Source: Nitrosomonas sp.
GTDB lineage: Bacteria; Pseudomonadota; Gammaproteobacteria; Burkholderiales; Nitrosomonadaceae
DNA: 34,243 nt
Reading direction: 5' to 3'
NCBI GenBank assembly: GCA_021774265.1
Contig: JAJFJG010000165.1
Span: forward strand, 1 to 34,243
Position numbers and translations under genes: made by a program. A model generated the notes under the pieces. That model made no database searches. It saw only the letters and a list, made by a program, of their open reading frames with translations, and was not told where the DNA came from. Below are positions 26,130 to 34,243 of this stretch, piece after piece (the stretch's first letter is position 1; each line of letters starts with the position of its first letter).

Positions 26130-27335
26130 TTACTGATAAGAGTCTTTATTTTTTTGGATTTCACGTTGCCAAATAATCGTAATTGCCGTGATTACAAGTA
26201 ACAAAATTGGAATCCTATTATAAAGCAGAAAGCTATCTGTTAATCCAGCCAGAAATATATAACAAACTAAAGTTGCGCCAAGAATAGGCAATTGATGCAC
26301 TTTAAATGATTGGTACCAACTCCAGAAGAGGAAAAATAAACCCAGAATTCCAAGCAAGCCAAGATGCATACCCATTTCGATCCAATCATTATGATAATGC
26401 GAGGTTCTTTGAAATGAAGGTAACTCTTTATATATGCCATTTTTATACGTTACAACCGTATTATCAAAATAGCTAGCCGGCATACCTGTACCATGTCCAA
26501 GCCAGGGTTTCTTAGTAATACCATCAATACCGACATCCCATATAGCTATTCGATAACCCACACTGGAACTATAATTTCCTTGCTGCAACAACTCAAGATC
26601 GTGCTTAACTTGAATAATTCGCTCTTGGAAAACCGTGCTATTAAAAGCAAAGATAACTATCACAATCACTAATGACACTAAGGCAGCTACGACTCTTTTA
26701 ACTTCTATCCGATATAGCAAAAAAAATAAGAATGCTAGTGTGCAAAGTGTGGTTAAAATCAGGCCTCTTGCATTCTGATGAAACTGAACAAAAAATAGCA
26801 TAAGTGCAAGAATTAAAAATAATGTCTTTAACGTTTTCGCATGGACTGTCAGCGCCAGATAAGACGTCAATATAACGCCGACACCAAGCATAGCTGAGAA
26901 ATTCAGATAAGACATCCCAAAGATTGAAACACCCTGCTGATTCAGTATAACCCATTGATAAACACCAAATAATATGACACTAAAATAACCAACTAGTAGC
27001 CCACCAATTACCCATGGCAATCGCGCTTTGTTTAAAAGTGACAAGAAGGGAATAAACGTCAGGAGAATAAAATATTTTTTCCATTTCATACGTCCGCCAT
27101 CAGGATAATCACTCCAAAGTAACCCAAGTAATAATGCAGCACATAATACCAGGATCGCCTGTACTAGCGGTTCTTTAATTATTCGCCAGAATCTTTGCAA
27201 TCCCCCATCAATAATCCAAGCTAACGTAAGGGCTGGAATAGCTATTTGATTCAACCCGTGACGCCATAGCACTAAGCAAAAGAAAACTAGCGCGAACCTG
27301 ATTAATATTTCGCGCCAGATAAAATTGTTGAGCAT
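26130..27335 (-). CDS. O-antigen ligase/polymerase-like membrane protein (Wzy_C family)
   Basis: A 401-residue polytopic protein with about eleven membrane segments. The large periplasmic loop (about residues 245-320) carries the Wzy_C marks GYRIAIWDVGIDGITKKPWLGHGTG and SHYHNDWIEMGMHLGLLG. This family joins O-antigen or other lipid-linked glycans to an acceptor (WaaL) or polymerises them (Wzy); protein O-oligosaccharyltransferases (PglL) also belong to it. Sequence alone does not decide which. It starts 40 bases after the ArsR-type regulator, so it may be on that transcript. No other glycan genes are adjacent. Confidence 0.85.
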   Translation of the reverse strand: MLNNFIWREILIRFALVFFCLVLWRHGLNQIAIPALTLAWIIDGGLQRFWRIIKEPLVQAILVLCAALLLGLLWSDYPDGGRMKWKKYFILLTFIPFLSLLNKARLPWVIGGLLVGYFSVILFGVYQWVILNQQGVSIFGMSYLNFSAMLGVGVILTSYLALTVHAKTLKTLFLILALMLFFVQFHQNARGLILTTLCTLAFLFFLLYRIEVKRVVAALVSLVIVIVIFAFNSTVFQERIIQVKHDLELLQQGNYSSSVGYRIAIWDVGIDGITKKPWLGHGTGMPASYFDNTVVTYKNGIYKELPSFQRTSHYHNDWIEMGMHLGLLGILGLFFLFWSWYQSFKVHQLPILGATLVCYIFLAGLTDSFLLYNRIPILLLVITAITIIWQREIQKNKDSYQ

Positions 27336-27375
27336 AAAACCTTACAGTATTGTTTAATTTCAATTGAGAATATGC

Positions 27376-27696
27376 CTAATCGTCACCACAGTAAAGTTCA
27401 AATAAGGTTTCCATAATCTTGGCTGCTTCCATGCTCTTAAGACTATAAAAAATATACTTTCCCTTACGCTCCGTTTTCACTAACTTTTCTTCACGCAACA
27501 CCGTTAATTGTTGCGAGAGTGTCGGCTGACGAATTTTCAATAAAGTTTCTAGCTCACCAACGTTCTTCGATCCTTCGCTTAATTGACACAAAATTAACAA
27601 CCTATCCTCATTCGCCAAGGCTTTCAACATCGTGCATGCTTCATTTGCCGAAGCACGTATCGTTGTAATTTCAGGTAGTTCTGGGCGCGTTTTCAT
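27376..27696 (-). CDS. ArsR-family regulator, BigR/SqrR-like thiol sensor
   Basis: A 106-residue winged-helix repressor. The recognition helix region is IRQPTLSQQLTVLREEKLV, and the ends LKALANEDRLLILCQL and METLFELYCGDD match the BigR/SqrR/YgaV branch. Cys37 and Cys103 are placed like the two cysteines that form a (poly)sulfide link in SqrR (Cys41/Cys107) and BigR. It therefore may sense sulfane sulfur or oxidants rather than metals; Cys21 is an additional cysteine. An AAAGGA ribosome site precedes the ATG. A matching dyad lies 65-82 bases upstream, suggesting autoregulation. The ligase-like gene is next on the same strand. Confidence 0.85.
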   Translation of the reverse strand: MKTRPELPEITTIRASANEACTMLKALANEDRLLILCQLSEGSKNVGELETLLKIRQPTLSQQLTVLREEKLVKTERKGKYIFYSLKSMEAAKIMETLFELYCGDD

Positions 27697-27760
27697 AGTT
27701 CCTTTAATAGAGACTCACACTTAACATAATTAAAAATTTTCTTGTATTCTAAGCTAGTTT

Positions 27761-27778
27761 AATTCTAAATTGGGAATT
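27761..27778. promoter_or_regulatory. Candidate operator of the ArsR/BigR-like regulator
   Basis: The dyad AATTC-N8-GAATT spans 27761-27778. Its core ATTC-N8-GAAT is the arrangement I recall for SqrR-type operators. It lies 65-82 bases upstream of the regulator's ATG, in the promoter region. I could not pick a convincing -35/-10 pair. The rest of 27697-27974 is AT-rich with no supported gene. Confidence 0.5.
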
Positions 27779-27974
27779 TCCAACAACCCCATTAACTATT
27801 CATATATTATCAATATCATACGTAAATAAATACTTATTTTTCCTCGTAACCTCGGAAACTCATACCTAATAACATTGTTCCAAAAAAACACCCCTCTCAA
27901 CATGACCTGATTCAGTCAAAACTAATGTTGGGACAGGATAAAGGCCGGCTTACCTCAACCCAACACCTTACAGT

Positions 27975-28006
27975 AAAAAAGCCCCCGTAACTAAAACTAC
28001 GAAGGC
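27975..28006 (-). terminator. Terminator of acnA
   Basis: An imperfect stem GCCCCCGTA/TACGAAGGC (27981-27989 with 27998-28006) with two internal mismatches. On the minus strand it is followed by six T residues (complement of 27975-27980). It lies about 40 bases past the acnA stop. Confidence 0.75.
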
Positions 28007-28047
28007 TCCATGAATACAACTTAGATTATAATAGTAGCATTACACTT

Positions 28048-30891
28048 TCAATCCCCCATCAACTCTCTTAGGACATAGGGCAAGATTCCACCATGCTTGA
28101 AATAATCCACTTCAATCGCTGTATCAATTCTGCATAACAATTTAACTTTCTGGCTAGATCCATCTTGTCGATGGATAACAAGTGTCACATCCTTTTGAGG
28201 ACGAATATCACCTAACCCTTGAATATCAAATTTCTCTGAGCCTGTAATTCCTAATGACTGCACATTATCATTATTTTTAAATTGCAACGGCAACACACCC
28301 ATACCGACCAAGTTACTACGGTGTATCCGCTCATAACTTGTAGTGATTACCGCTTTGACACCCAACAACTGCGTTCCCTTAGCAGCCCAATCACGACTTG
28401 ACCCCGTACCATATTCTTTGCCTCCAAAAACTATTGTAGGTACACTATTTGCAATATACTTCATTGCAGCATCATAAATCGACATTTGTTGATTATCGGA
28501 CGCATCATTCGCTTGATAATATGTAACCCCACCTTCGGTACCAGGCACCATTAAATTTTTAATACGTACATTAGCAAACGTACCACGCATCATAATTTCA
28601 TGGTTGCCACGACGAGAACCATAACTATTAAAATCAGCCTTAGGCACATCATTCTCAAGCAAGTAATTTCCAGCAGGAGAAGCTTCTTTGATTGCACCAG
28701 CAGGGCTAATGTGATCAGTTGTTACTGAATCACCAAACACACCCAGCACTCGCGCACTCTTGATATCACCCGACCCATTAGACTGCGCAGGCTGCATGGT
28801 AAAATTATCGAAAAACGGCGGTTCAGCAATATAAGTCGATTGCGGCCAGTTGTAGACTTGCCCGGTTACAGACGAAATGTTATTCCACAGTGGGTGGTCT
28901 TTAGTCAGATCACTATAAAGCCGTTGAAAAACGGCTGCATTGGTCGCATATTTTAATAAGGCGTTAATTTCCTCACTGCTTGGCCAAACATCACGCAGAT
29001 AAACAGGCTCATTGCTCTTATCAACACCTAACGGTTCTGTTGTCAGGTCTTTCATGACCGTACCGGCAATCGCGTATGCAACTACCAGTGGAGGCGAAGT
29101 CAGAAAATTTGCTCGAATATTAGCGTGAATTCTAGCCTCAAAATTACGATTCCCCGACAGTACCGCCGCACAGACTAAGTCATTCTGAACCACAGCTTCT
29201 TCAATAGGCTCTGCCAACGGCCCTGTATTACCAATACAAGTGGTGCAACCATAACCTGCCACATTAAATCCAAGCTGCTCAAGATAAGGCAGCAAACCCG
29301 TCGCAGTTAAGTATTCTGTAACCACTCGCGACCCAGGTGCCAGTGAAGTCTTTATGTGACGCTGAACTGTCAACCCTTTCTCAACAGCTTTCTTAGCTAA
29401 CAAACCCGCTGCTATGAGCACGCTTGGATTGGAAGTATTTGTGCAGGAAGTTATCGCTGCAATCAATATATCACCATTGCCCAGATCAATGGCATCACCA
29501 GAAGTTGTGGCAGTATCAACCACATCAGGCGTCGGATGATTACTCACCATCTCAGCAACATTTCTATCACTACCGGGCGTTAGCCTAGTGTCGTCTTGAT
29601 TACTATTTTCGACGTTGATACAAACCTTACCGCCATTACCAGTTGAATAGCGTAAACCTAGATCTTCTGCTTGCTTACCAAAACCATTATCGGAGACGGG
29701 CTTACTAAAAAGCGTCGCAAACTGAGACTTCATTTGACTTATTTCTATACGATCCTGCGGTCGTTTTGGACCGGCCAAAGAAGGTGAAACAGTAGTAAGA
29801 TCAAGCGTCAGCTCTCTGCTGTAATCAATATCACCTTGACGTGGAATACCATACATTTCCTGTGCTTTGAAATAAGACTGGAAAGCAACAATTTCATCTT
29901 CACTGCGCCCAGTACCTCTGAAATACTCTATGGTTGTATCATCAACCGGGAAAAAACCCATCGTCGCACCATACTCTGGTGCCATATTGGCTATAGTGGC
30001 ACGATCAGGTAGTGTGAGTGACGCCGTCCCCTCACCAAAAAATTCCACAAACTTACCAACTACATTTGCGCCACGCAGCATTTCAGTAATGGTTAATACG
30101 AGATCAGTCGCTGTAACACCTTCACTCAGCTTACCCGTTAAATTTACGCCAACAACATCAGGCGTAAGAAAATAAACTGGCTGACCCAACATTCCCGCTT
30201 CAGCTTCAATGCCACCGACACCCCAACCAACCACACCAATACCGTTAATCATGGTTGTATGAGAATCGGTACCCACTAATGTATCGGGGTAAATCACATT
30301 ATTTTTTTGATGCACACCACGCGCCAGATATTCAAGATTAACCTGGTGAACGATACCGATCCCCGGAGGAACAACCTTAAACGTATCAAATGCCTGCATT
30401 CCCCATTTGATGAACTGATAACGCTCATTATTGCGCGCAAACTCAATTTCCATATTTTGTTTGAGCGCTTCTTTACTGCCGTAATGATCAACTTGAACTG
30501 AGTGATCAACAACCAAGTCAACAGGCACAAGCGGTTCAATTAGCTTCGCATCTTTGCCCAGTTTAGTAGCAGCACTTCTCATTGCAGCCAGATCAACTAA
30601 TAAAGGAACACCGGTAAAGTCTTGTAAAACAATACGTGATACAACAAAAGGGATTTCATTGGTACGTGTGGCATTCGGCTCCCAGCCAGCAAGTTGTTTT
30701 ATGTGTTCCTCAGTAATTTTTTTATCATCAAAATTGCGTAAAACAGACTCTAAAACAATCCGTATTGAAATTGGCAATCGAGAAATCTTACCAAGACTTG
30801 CTTCCTCCAATGCTGGAAGCGAATAGTATTTCGCACTTTTACCCTGAGAAATAGAAAGTTTTTTTAGACTATTGAACAGATTATGTGTCAT
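28048..30891 (-). CDS. acnA: Aconitate hydratase AcnA
   Basis: A 947-residue aconitase of the AcnA/IRP branch, which interconverts citrate and isocitrate in the TCA cycle. The three 4Fe-4S cysteines are Cys483 (in [10 protein letters not shown]) and Cys549 and Cys552 (in [14 protein letters not shown]). DSHTTM (209-214) and [10 protein letters not shown] with its active-site arginine and serine are present. It is about 50 residues longer than the Escherichia coli AcnA (891). The extra part lies in the linker between PKRPQDR and AAITSC (about residues 382-478). AGGAA precedes the ATG. It lies just downstream of the tRNA cluster, and its own promoter must be in the 72-base gap or upstream. Confidence 0.96.
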   Translation of the reverse strand: MTHNLFNSLKKLSISQGKSAKYYSLPALEEASLGKISRLPISIRIVLESVLRNFDDKKITEEHIKQLAGWEPNATRTNEIPFVVSRIVLQDFTGVPLLVDLAAMRSAATKLGKDAKLIEPLVPVDLVVDHSVQVDHYGSKEALKQNMEIEFARNNERYQFIKWGMQAFDTFKVVPPGIGIVHQVNLEYLARGVHQKNNVIYPDTLVGTDSHTTMINGIGVVGWGVGGIEAEAGMLGQPVYFLTPDVVGVNLTGKLSEGVTATDLVLTITEMLRGANVVGKFVEFFGEGTASLTLPDRATIANMAPEYGATMGFFPVDDTTIEYFRGTGRSEDEIVAFQSYFKAQEMYGIPRQGDIDYSRELTLDLTTVSPSLAGPKRPQDRIEISQMKSQFATLFSKPVSDNGFGKQAEDLGLRYSTGNGGKVCINVENSNQDDTRLTPGSDRNVAEMVSNHPTPDVVDTATTSGDAIDLGNGDILIAAITSCTNTSNPSVLIAAGLLAKKAVEKGLTVQRHIKTSLAPGSRVVTEYLTATGLLPYLEQLGFNVAGYGCTTCIGNTGPLAEPIEEAVVQNDLVCAAVLSGNRNFEARIHANIRANFLTSPPLVVAYAIAGTVMKDLTTEPLGVDKSNEPVYLRDVWPSSEEINALLKYATNAAVFQRLYSDLTKDHPLWNNISSVTGQVYNWPQSTYIAEPPFFDNFTMQPAQSNGSGDIKSARVLGVFGDSVTTDHISPAGAIKEASPAGNYLLENDVPKADFNSYGSRRGNHEIMMRGTFANVRIKNLMVPGTEGGVTYYQANDASDNQQMSIYDAAMKYIANSVPTIVFGGKEYGTGSSRDWAAKGTQLLGVKAVITTSYERIHRSNLVGMGVLPLQFKNNDNVQSLGITGSEKFDIQGLGDIRPQKDVTLVIHRQDGSSQKVKLLCRIDTAIEVDYFKHGGILPYVLRELMGD

Positions 30892-30941
30892 GGTAGTATT
30901 CCTAGAGGAAGACGCAGTTTACTGAAGATAGATAGGTAATA

Positions 30942-30960
30942 AAATATTTTGAAAATATTT
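30942..30960. repeat. AT-only palindrome between the tRNAs and acnA
   Basis: AAATATTTT-G-AAAATATTT is a perfect 19-base dyad (9-bp arms, 1-base centre) just after the tRNA-His 3' end. It contains only A-T pairs in the arms. It may act as a weak 3' processing or termination signal, or as an AT-rich promoter element for acnA. Its role is uncertain. Confidence 0.4.
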
Positions 30961-30963
30961 AGA

Positions 30964-31040
30964 TGGGGTGGCTGATGGGGCTCGAACCCACGACAACCGG
31001 AATCACAATCCGGGACTCTACCAACTGAGCTACAGCCACC
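30964..31040 (-). tRNA. tRNA-His (GTG)
   Basis: A full cloverleaf on the minus strand. The acceptor GTGGCTG pairs with CAGCCAC, and an extra G at position -1 faces the discriminator C, as expected for tRNA-His. The anticodon GTG lies in the loop of GGATTGTGATTCC. The T-arm contains GGTTCGAGCCC. The 3' CCA is encoded (30964-30966). Confidence 0.97.
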
Positions 31041-31113
31041 ATCAGAAAAGCTTTTATTATTTAATTTGTACCAATTACGTTTTTGTTATAACCACTGTCA
31101 AGCAGATCATCAA

Positions 31114-31190
31114 TGGTGTGCCCGACAGGGATCGAACCTGTAACCCCCAGCTTAGAAGGCTGGTGCTCTATCCAATTGAGCTACGGGCAC
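31114..31190 (-). tRNA. tRNA-Arg (TCT)
   Basis: Cloverleaf on the minus strand with acceptor GTGCCCG/CGGGCAC and the D-arm AGCTCAATTGGATAGAG. The anticodon stem CCAGC/GCTGG encloses the loop CTTCTAA with anticodon TCT. The T-arm contains GGTTCGATCCC. The discriminator is A and the CCA is encoded (31114-31116). Confidence 0.97.
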
Positions 31191-31227
31191 AATCAAGTCG
31201 GGCTTATCCTTATCAAAGGATTGTAAT

Positions 31228-31304
31228 TGGTCGGGGTGGAGAGATTCGAACTCCCGACATCCTGGTCCCAAACCAGGCGCGCTACCAGGCTACGCTACAC
31301 CCCG
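31228..31304 (-). tRNA. tRNA-Pro (TGG)
   Basis: Cloverleaf on the minus strand with acceptor CGGGGTG/CACCCCG. The first C at position 1 is typical of bacterial tRNA-Pro. The anticodon stem CCTGG/CCAGG encloses TTTGGGA with anticodon TGG. The T-arm contains AGTTCGAATCT. The CCA is encoded (31228-31230). It is the first gene of the Pro-Arg-His transcript. Confidence 0.97.
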
Positions 31305-31315
31305 GAAAAGACGAC

Positions 31316-31344
31316 ACTATACCTATCTTGGGTGGAAACGTCAA
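31316..31344 (-). promoter_or_regulatory. Strong sigma-70 promoter of the tRNA-Pro-Arg-His operon
   Basis: On the minus strand TTGACG (31344-31339) and TATAGT (31321-31316) are separated by exactly 17 bases, each matching the consensus at five of six positions. The predicted start near 31309 lies only a few bases before the tRNA-Pro 5' end (31304). Confidence 0.85.
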
Positions 31345-31488
31345 TTTCCATTTAATCAAAATGAATAATAATTTTACCGCATTAATGATATTTTTTATGT
31401 TAATTGGATTCATCTTCAATTTTCTCGCCACGCCATTATTTTATTTCCAAGAAGAAACCACCAGAATATTAAATACGATGAATATCAA

Positions 31489-31518
31489 TTGTAAAAAAAT
31501 AAATTTTATGGTAATAAT
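31489..31518 (+). promoter_or_regulatory. Candidate sigma-70 promoter of dksA
   Basis: TTGTAA (31489-31494) and AATAAT (31513-31518) are 18 bases apart, matching the consensus at four and five of six positions. The predicted start is near 31525, giving a leader of about 33 bases before the dksA ATG. The area is very AT-rich, so chance matches are likely. Confidence 0.4.
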
Positions 31519-31557
31519 AGCGGGTTATATTACTTGGGTCGGACGGAAAAAATAAAA

Positions 31558-31983
31558 ATGTCGCTAGAACAACAACATAAGCATATTGCACCTTACGAGC
31601 TAAAAAAAGGCGAGGACTACATGAGTCCTAAACAGCTTGAGCACTTCCGGAAAATTTTGGAAGAAATGAAGAACGAACTTGGGCAAGACATAGACCGCGC
31701 TGTTCACACAATGCAAGACGATGCAACAGTTTTTGCCGATCCAAATGATCGCGCAAGTCAAGAATCTGATATGACACTGGAGCTTAGGAATCGTGATCGC
31801 GAACGTAAGCTTATAAAAAAAATTGATGAGATAATCGCCAAAATAAATAATGAAGAATATGGCTATTGCGAGGGCTGCGGCATCGAGATAGGACTACGTC
31901 GCCTTGAAGCGAGACCGACTGCGACACTTTGTATCGATTGTAAAACACTAGACGAAATAAGAGAAAAACAAATGGCCAAGTAA
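31558..31983 (+). CDS. dksA: RNA polymerase-binding transcription factor DksA
   Basis: A 141-residue canonical DksA, which binds the RNA polymerase secondary channel and works with ppGpp in the stringent response. The coiled-coil tip D61-P-N-D64-R-A-S keeps both key aspartates. The zinc finger is complete with Cys104, Cys107, Cys125 and Cys128 (YCEGCGIEIG and LCIDCKTL). I use the ATG at 31558; a TTG 24 bases upstream adds residues not in the family. It stands alone between the tRNA promoter and pnp, and ends at a bidirectional terminator. Confidence 0.96.
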   Translation: MSLEQQHKHIAPYELKKGEDYMSPKQLEHFRKILEEMKNELGQDIDRAVHTMQDDATVFADPNDRASQESDMTLELRNRDRERKLIKKIDEIIAKINNEEYGYCEGCGIEIGLRRLEARPTATLCIDCKTLDEIREKQMAK

Positions 31984-32010
31984 AACTTATCACTGGCATT
32001 TGATAAAACA

Positions 32011-32039
32011 AAAAGGCTCTGTTTAAAACAGAGCCTTTT
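32011..32039. terminator. Bidirectional terminator between dksA and pnp
   Basis: An 11-bp stem AAAAGGCTCTG/CAGAGCCTTTT (32011-32021 with 32029-32039) with a 7-base loop. T runs are present on both strands. The flanking genes converge (stops at 31983 and 32068). Confidence 0.92.
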
Positions 32040-32067
32040 CTCATTCAGTTACACACTAAGCCTACTA

Positions 32068-34221
32068 TTATGAAATATCGTCGGTATCGGCCTTTGTAAT
32101 TGCAGCGTCATCAACCCTTTTACTTTCTGCAGCAGCATCTACTTCAACGGCCTTCATACTCAAGCGGAGTCTTCCTTTGTCATCGGCTTCTAGTACCTTA
32201 ACACGCACTGATTGCCCTTCTTTAAGATGATCACTAACATTATTAACACGTTCATTAGCAATTTGTGAAATATGTAACAAGCCGTCTTTACCAGGAAGAA
32301 TACTAACTATTGCACCAAAATCTAGCAGCTTAAGCACCGTGCCGTCATATATCCTACCAACTTCAACTTCAGCTGTAATATCCTCAATGCGTTTTTTTGC
32401 AAGCTCACCCCCTTCAGCACTGACACAAGCAATCATCACGACACCATCGTCCGTAATATCAATGGTTGTGCCTGTCTCTTCTGTTAATGCCCGTATCACT
32501 GCCCCACCCTTACCAATCACGTCGCGTATTTTCTCAGGGTTTATCTTCATTTTAATGATACGCGGCGCATGTTCAGAGATATCCTCGCGCGTTGATGGCA
32601 TTGCTTCTTTCATAATTCCAAGAATATGCAGTCGCCCTTCCTTAGCTTGCGATAACGCAGCATGCATAATTTCTTTAGTAATCCCCTGGATCTTGATATC
32701 CATTTGCAAGGCCGTAATACCTTCTTCTGTACCAGCAACCTTAAAGTCCATATCACCCAAATGATCTTCGTCTCCAAGGATATCTGTCAACACAGCGAAA
32801 CGATTACCTTCTTTAATTAGCCCCATGGCAATACCAGCGACATGCGCTTTAAGTGGCACACCCGCATCCATCATAGCAAGACAACCGCCACAGACAGATG
32901 CCATTGAGCTGGAGCCATTTGATTCCGTAATCTCAGAAACAACTCGTAATGAGTAACCAAACTCTTCAGCCGAAGGCAGCACAGCCATCAACGCACGCTT
33001 TGCTAAGCGGCCATGACCAATCTCGCGGCGTTTTGGCGTACCCACACGACCTGTTTCTCCGGTCGCATAAGGCGGCATATTATAATGCAACATAAAACGA
33101 TCAGAATAATCTCCCTGCAACGAATCGATCCTTTGTTCGTCACGAGCCGTACCCAGTGTTGCAACAACTAGTGCTTGAGTTTCTCCACGCGTAAATAACG
33201 AAGAACCATGTGTACGGGGCAATACGCCGTTACGAATAGTAATACCACGCACCGTACGCGTTCCACGCCCATCAATTCGAGGTTCGCCATCAAGCACTTG
33301 CTTACGTACTATCTTGGACTCAAGCGCATGAAAAACCTCATTCACTGAACGATCATCTGGCCCATCTTCGGCCCCAACTCCCAACTCATCATTTATACGT
33401 CGCCTGATTTCGCTCAGTGCTTCTGATCGCGCCGATTTCTGTTTTATCTGAAATGCTTTGCGCACATCCTCTTCTGCAAACTGCGCAACCCTATCAGCCA
33501 ACGCAGTGTCTTTTTCAGGCGCCACCCAATCCCAAGCAGTTACGCCAGCCTCATCTGCCAACTCATTGATGGCATTGATTACTACTTGCATTTGCTCATG
33601 GCCATAAACAACAGCGCCAAGCATGATATCTTCAGACAATCCCTTCGCTTCAGACTCAACCATCAAAACCGCTTGCTGCGTACCCGCAACAACCAAATTC
33701 AATTCAGTTTTATCTAAATCAGATGTGTTTGGATTTAACACATACTCGTTATCAATGTAACCTACACGAACCGCACCAATTGGGCCATCAAATGGAATAC
33801 CTGACAACACTAATGCAGCTGATGCGCCAATTAAAGCAGCGATATCTGCGTCCACTTCTTCATCTGAAGACATGACGGTAGCAACAACCTGCACTTCATT
33901 ATAAAAACCTTCAGGAAAAAGCGGGCGAATTGGGCGATCAATGAGTCGGCAAGTCAGTGTTTCCTTTTCTGATGGTCGCCCTTCGCGTTTAAAAAAACTA
34001 CCTGGAACTCTTCCGGCAGCATAAAATTTTTCTTGATAATCAACCGTCAACGGGAAAAAATCTTGTCCTGGCCTTACATTCTTTGCGCCTACCACAGTAA
34101 CTAAAACTACTGTATCGTCCATTGTAACCATCACGGCACCATGTGCCTGTCTTGCAATTTCTCCGGTTTCCAACGTGAGTTGATGACGCCCGAAGGCAAT
34201 ACTTTTCTTGATAGGCTTCAA
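32068..34221 (-). CDS. pnp: Polyribonucleotide nucleotidyltransferase (PNPase)
   Basis: A 717-residue PNPase, a 3'-to-5' phosphorolytic exoribonuclease of RNA decay that also associates with RNase E. It has two RNase PH domains (about 1-235 and 310-545) joined by a helical linker. A KH domain (about 550-615, with [19 protein letters not shown]) and an S1 domain (about 620-690, with [19 protein letters not shown]) follow. The start is TTG (34221-34219), since only it gives the family N-terminus [25 protein letters not shown]. An AAGGA ribosome site lies 7 bases before it. rpsO usually lies upstream and would be off the right edge. Confidence 0.96.
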   Translation of the reverse strand: MKPIKKSIAFGRHQLTLETGEIARQAHGAVMVTMDDTVVLVTVVGAKNVRPGQDFFPLTVDYQEKFYAAGRVPGSFFKREGRPSEKETLTCRLIDRPIRPLFPEGFYNEVQVVATVMSSDEEVDADIAALIGASAALVLSGIPFDGPIGAVRVGYIDNEYVLNPNTSDLDKTELNLVVAGTQQAVLMVESEAKGLSEDIMLGAVVYGHEQMQVVINAINELADEAGVTAWDWVAPEKDTALADRVAQFAEEDVRKAFQIKQKSARSEALSEIRRRINDELGVGAEDGPDDRSVNEVFHALESKIVRKQVLDGEPRIDGRGTRTVRGITIRNGVLPRTHGSSLFTRGETQALVVATLGTARDEQRIDSLQGDYSDRFMLHYNMPPYATGETGRVGTPKRREIGHGRLAKRALMAVLPSAEEFGYSLRVVSEITESNGSSSMASVCGGCLAMMDAGVPLKAHVAGIAMGLIKEGNRFAVLTDILGDEDHLGDMDFKVAGTEEGITALQMDIKIQGITKEIMHAALSQAKEGRLHILGIMKEAMPSTREDISEHAPRIIKMKINPEKIRDVIGKGGAVIRALTEETGTTIDITDDGVVMIACVSAEGGELAKKRIEDITAEVEVGRIYDGTVLKLLDFGAIVSILPGKDGLLHISQIANERVNNVSDHLKEGQSVRVKVLEADDKGRLRLSMKAVEVDAAAESKRVDDAAITKADTDDIS

Positions 34222-34243
34222 TTAACAATCCTTTTTATGAAAT

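Noticed and set aside
31361..31555. 64-residue hydrophobic open frame between tRNA-Pro and dksA
   Set aside because: No ribosome site, very AT-rich, and it covers the probable dksA promoter; a longer version runs through the tRNA genes. A chance frame is more likely.

Overview
The window reads as chromosomal backbone of a Gram-negative bacterium, most likely a betaproteobacterium (Nitrosomonadales-like is my best guess, not proven). The reasons are the gene orders gatC-gatA divergent from mreB-mreC-mreD-mrdA-rodA-rlpA, yqgE-ruvX-pyrR-pyrB-pyrC' with coq7 and glcF upstream, rpsP-rimM-trmD-rplS, and a Pro-Arg-His tRNA trio. A PEP-CTERM protein, a canonical 141-residue DksA and moderately AT-rich DNA also fit. 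No transposase, integrase, phage gene, rRNA or CRISPR array is visible.

Layout. 1-604 (minus): start of gatA (cut by the window edge) and gatC, the tRNA amidotransferase. 736-7260 (plus): the rod-shape and elongation cluster mreB, mreC, mreD, mrdA (PBP2), rodA and rlpA, tightly packed with two 4-base ATGA overlaps. 7403-7957: a small outer-membrane-like gene split by one in-frame TGA, followed by a terminator that faces the minus strand. 8248-11313 (plus): a TraB/PrgY-family membrane protein and an ABC exporter 6 bases apart. 11536-12384 (minus): a PEP-CTERM surface protein with a near-consensus sigma-54 promoter. 12808-13539 (plus): an unrecognised membrane-anchored protein. 13626-21662 (minus): oligopeptidase A, the pyrimidine cluster (with a non-catalytic dihydroorotase homologue), ruvX, yqgE, coq7 and glcF. 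22015-24019 (plus): the ribosomal/tRNA-modification operon. 24106-27696 (minus): ArsC-like reductase, IalB-family protein, DUF2024 protein, O-methyltransferase, O-antigen-ligase-like polymerase/ligase and a BigR/SqrR-like ArsR regulator. 28048-31304 (minus): acnA and three tRNAs with a strong promoter. 31558-31983 (plus): dksA. 32068-34221 (minus): pnp.

How it works together. Most of the window is housekeeping: cell-wall elongation, pyrimidine synthesis, translation, ubiquinone synthesis, the TCA cycle, RNA decay and the stringent response. The accessory points are the sigma-54 controlled PEP-CTERM gene, which fits RpoN-dependent control of exosortase-sorted proteins; the TraB-ABC pair; the regulator with a Cys37/Cys103 pair and an ATTC-N8-GAAT dyad just upstream; and the broken outer-membrane gene. 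I did not find a clearly new multi-gene system. The TraB-ABC pair and the regulated PEP-CTERM gene are the best candidates for less-described biology.
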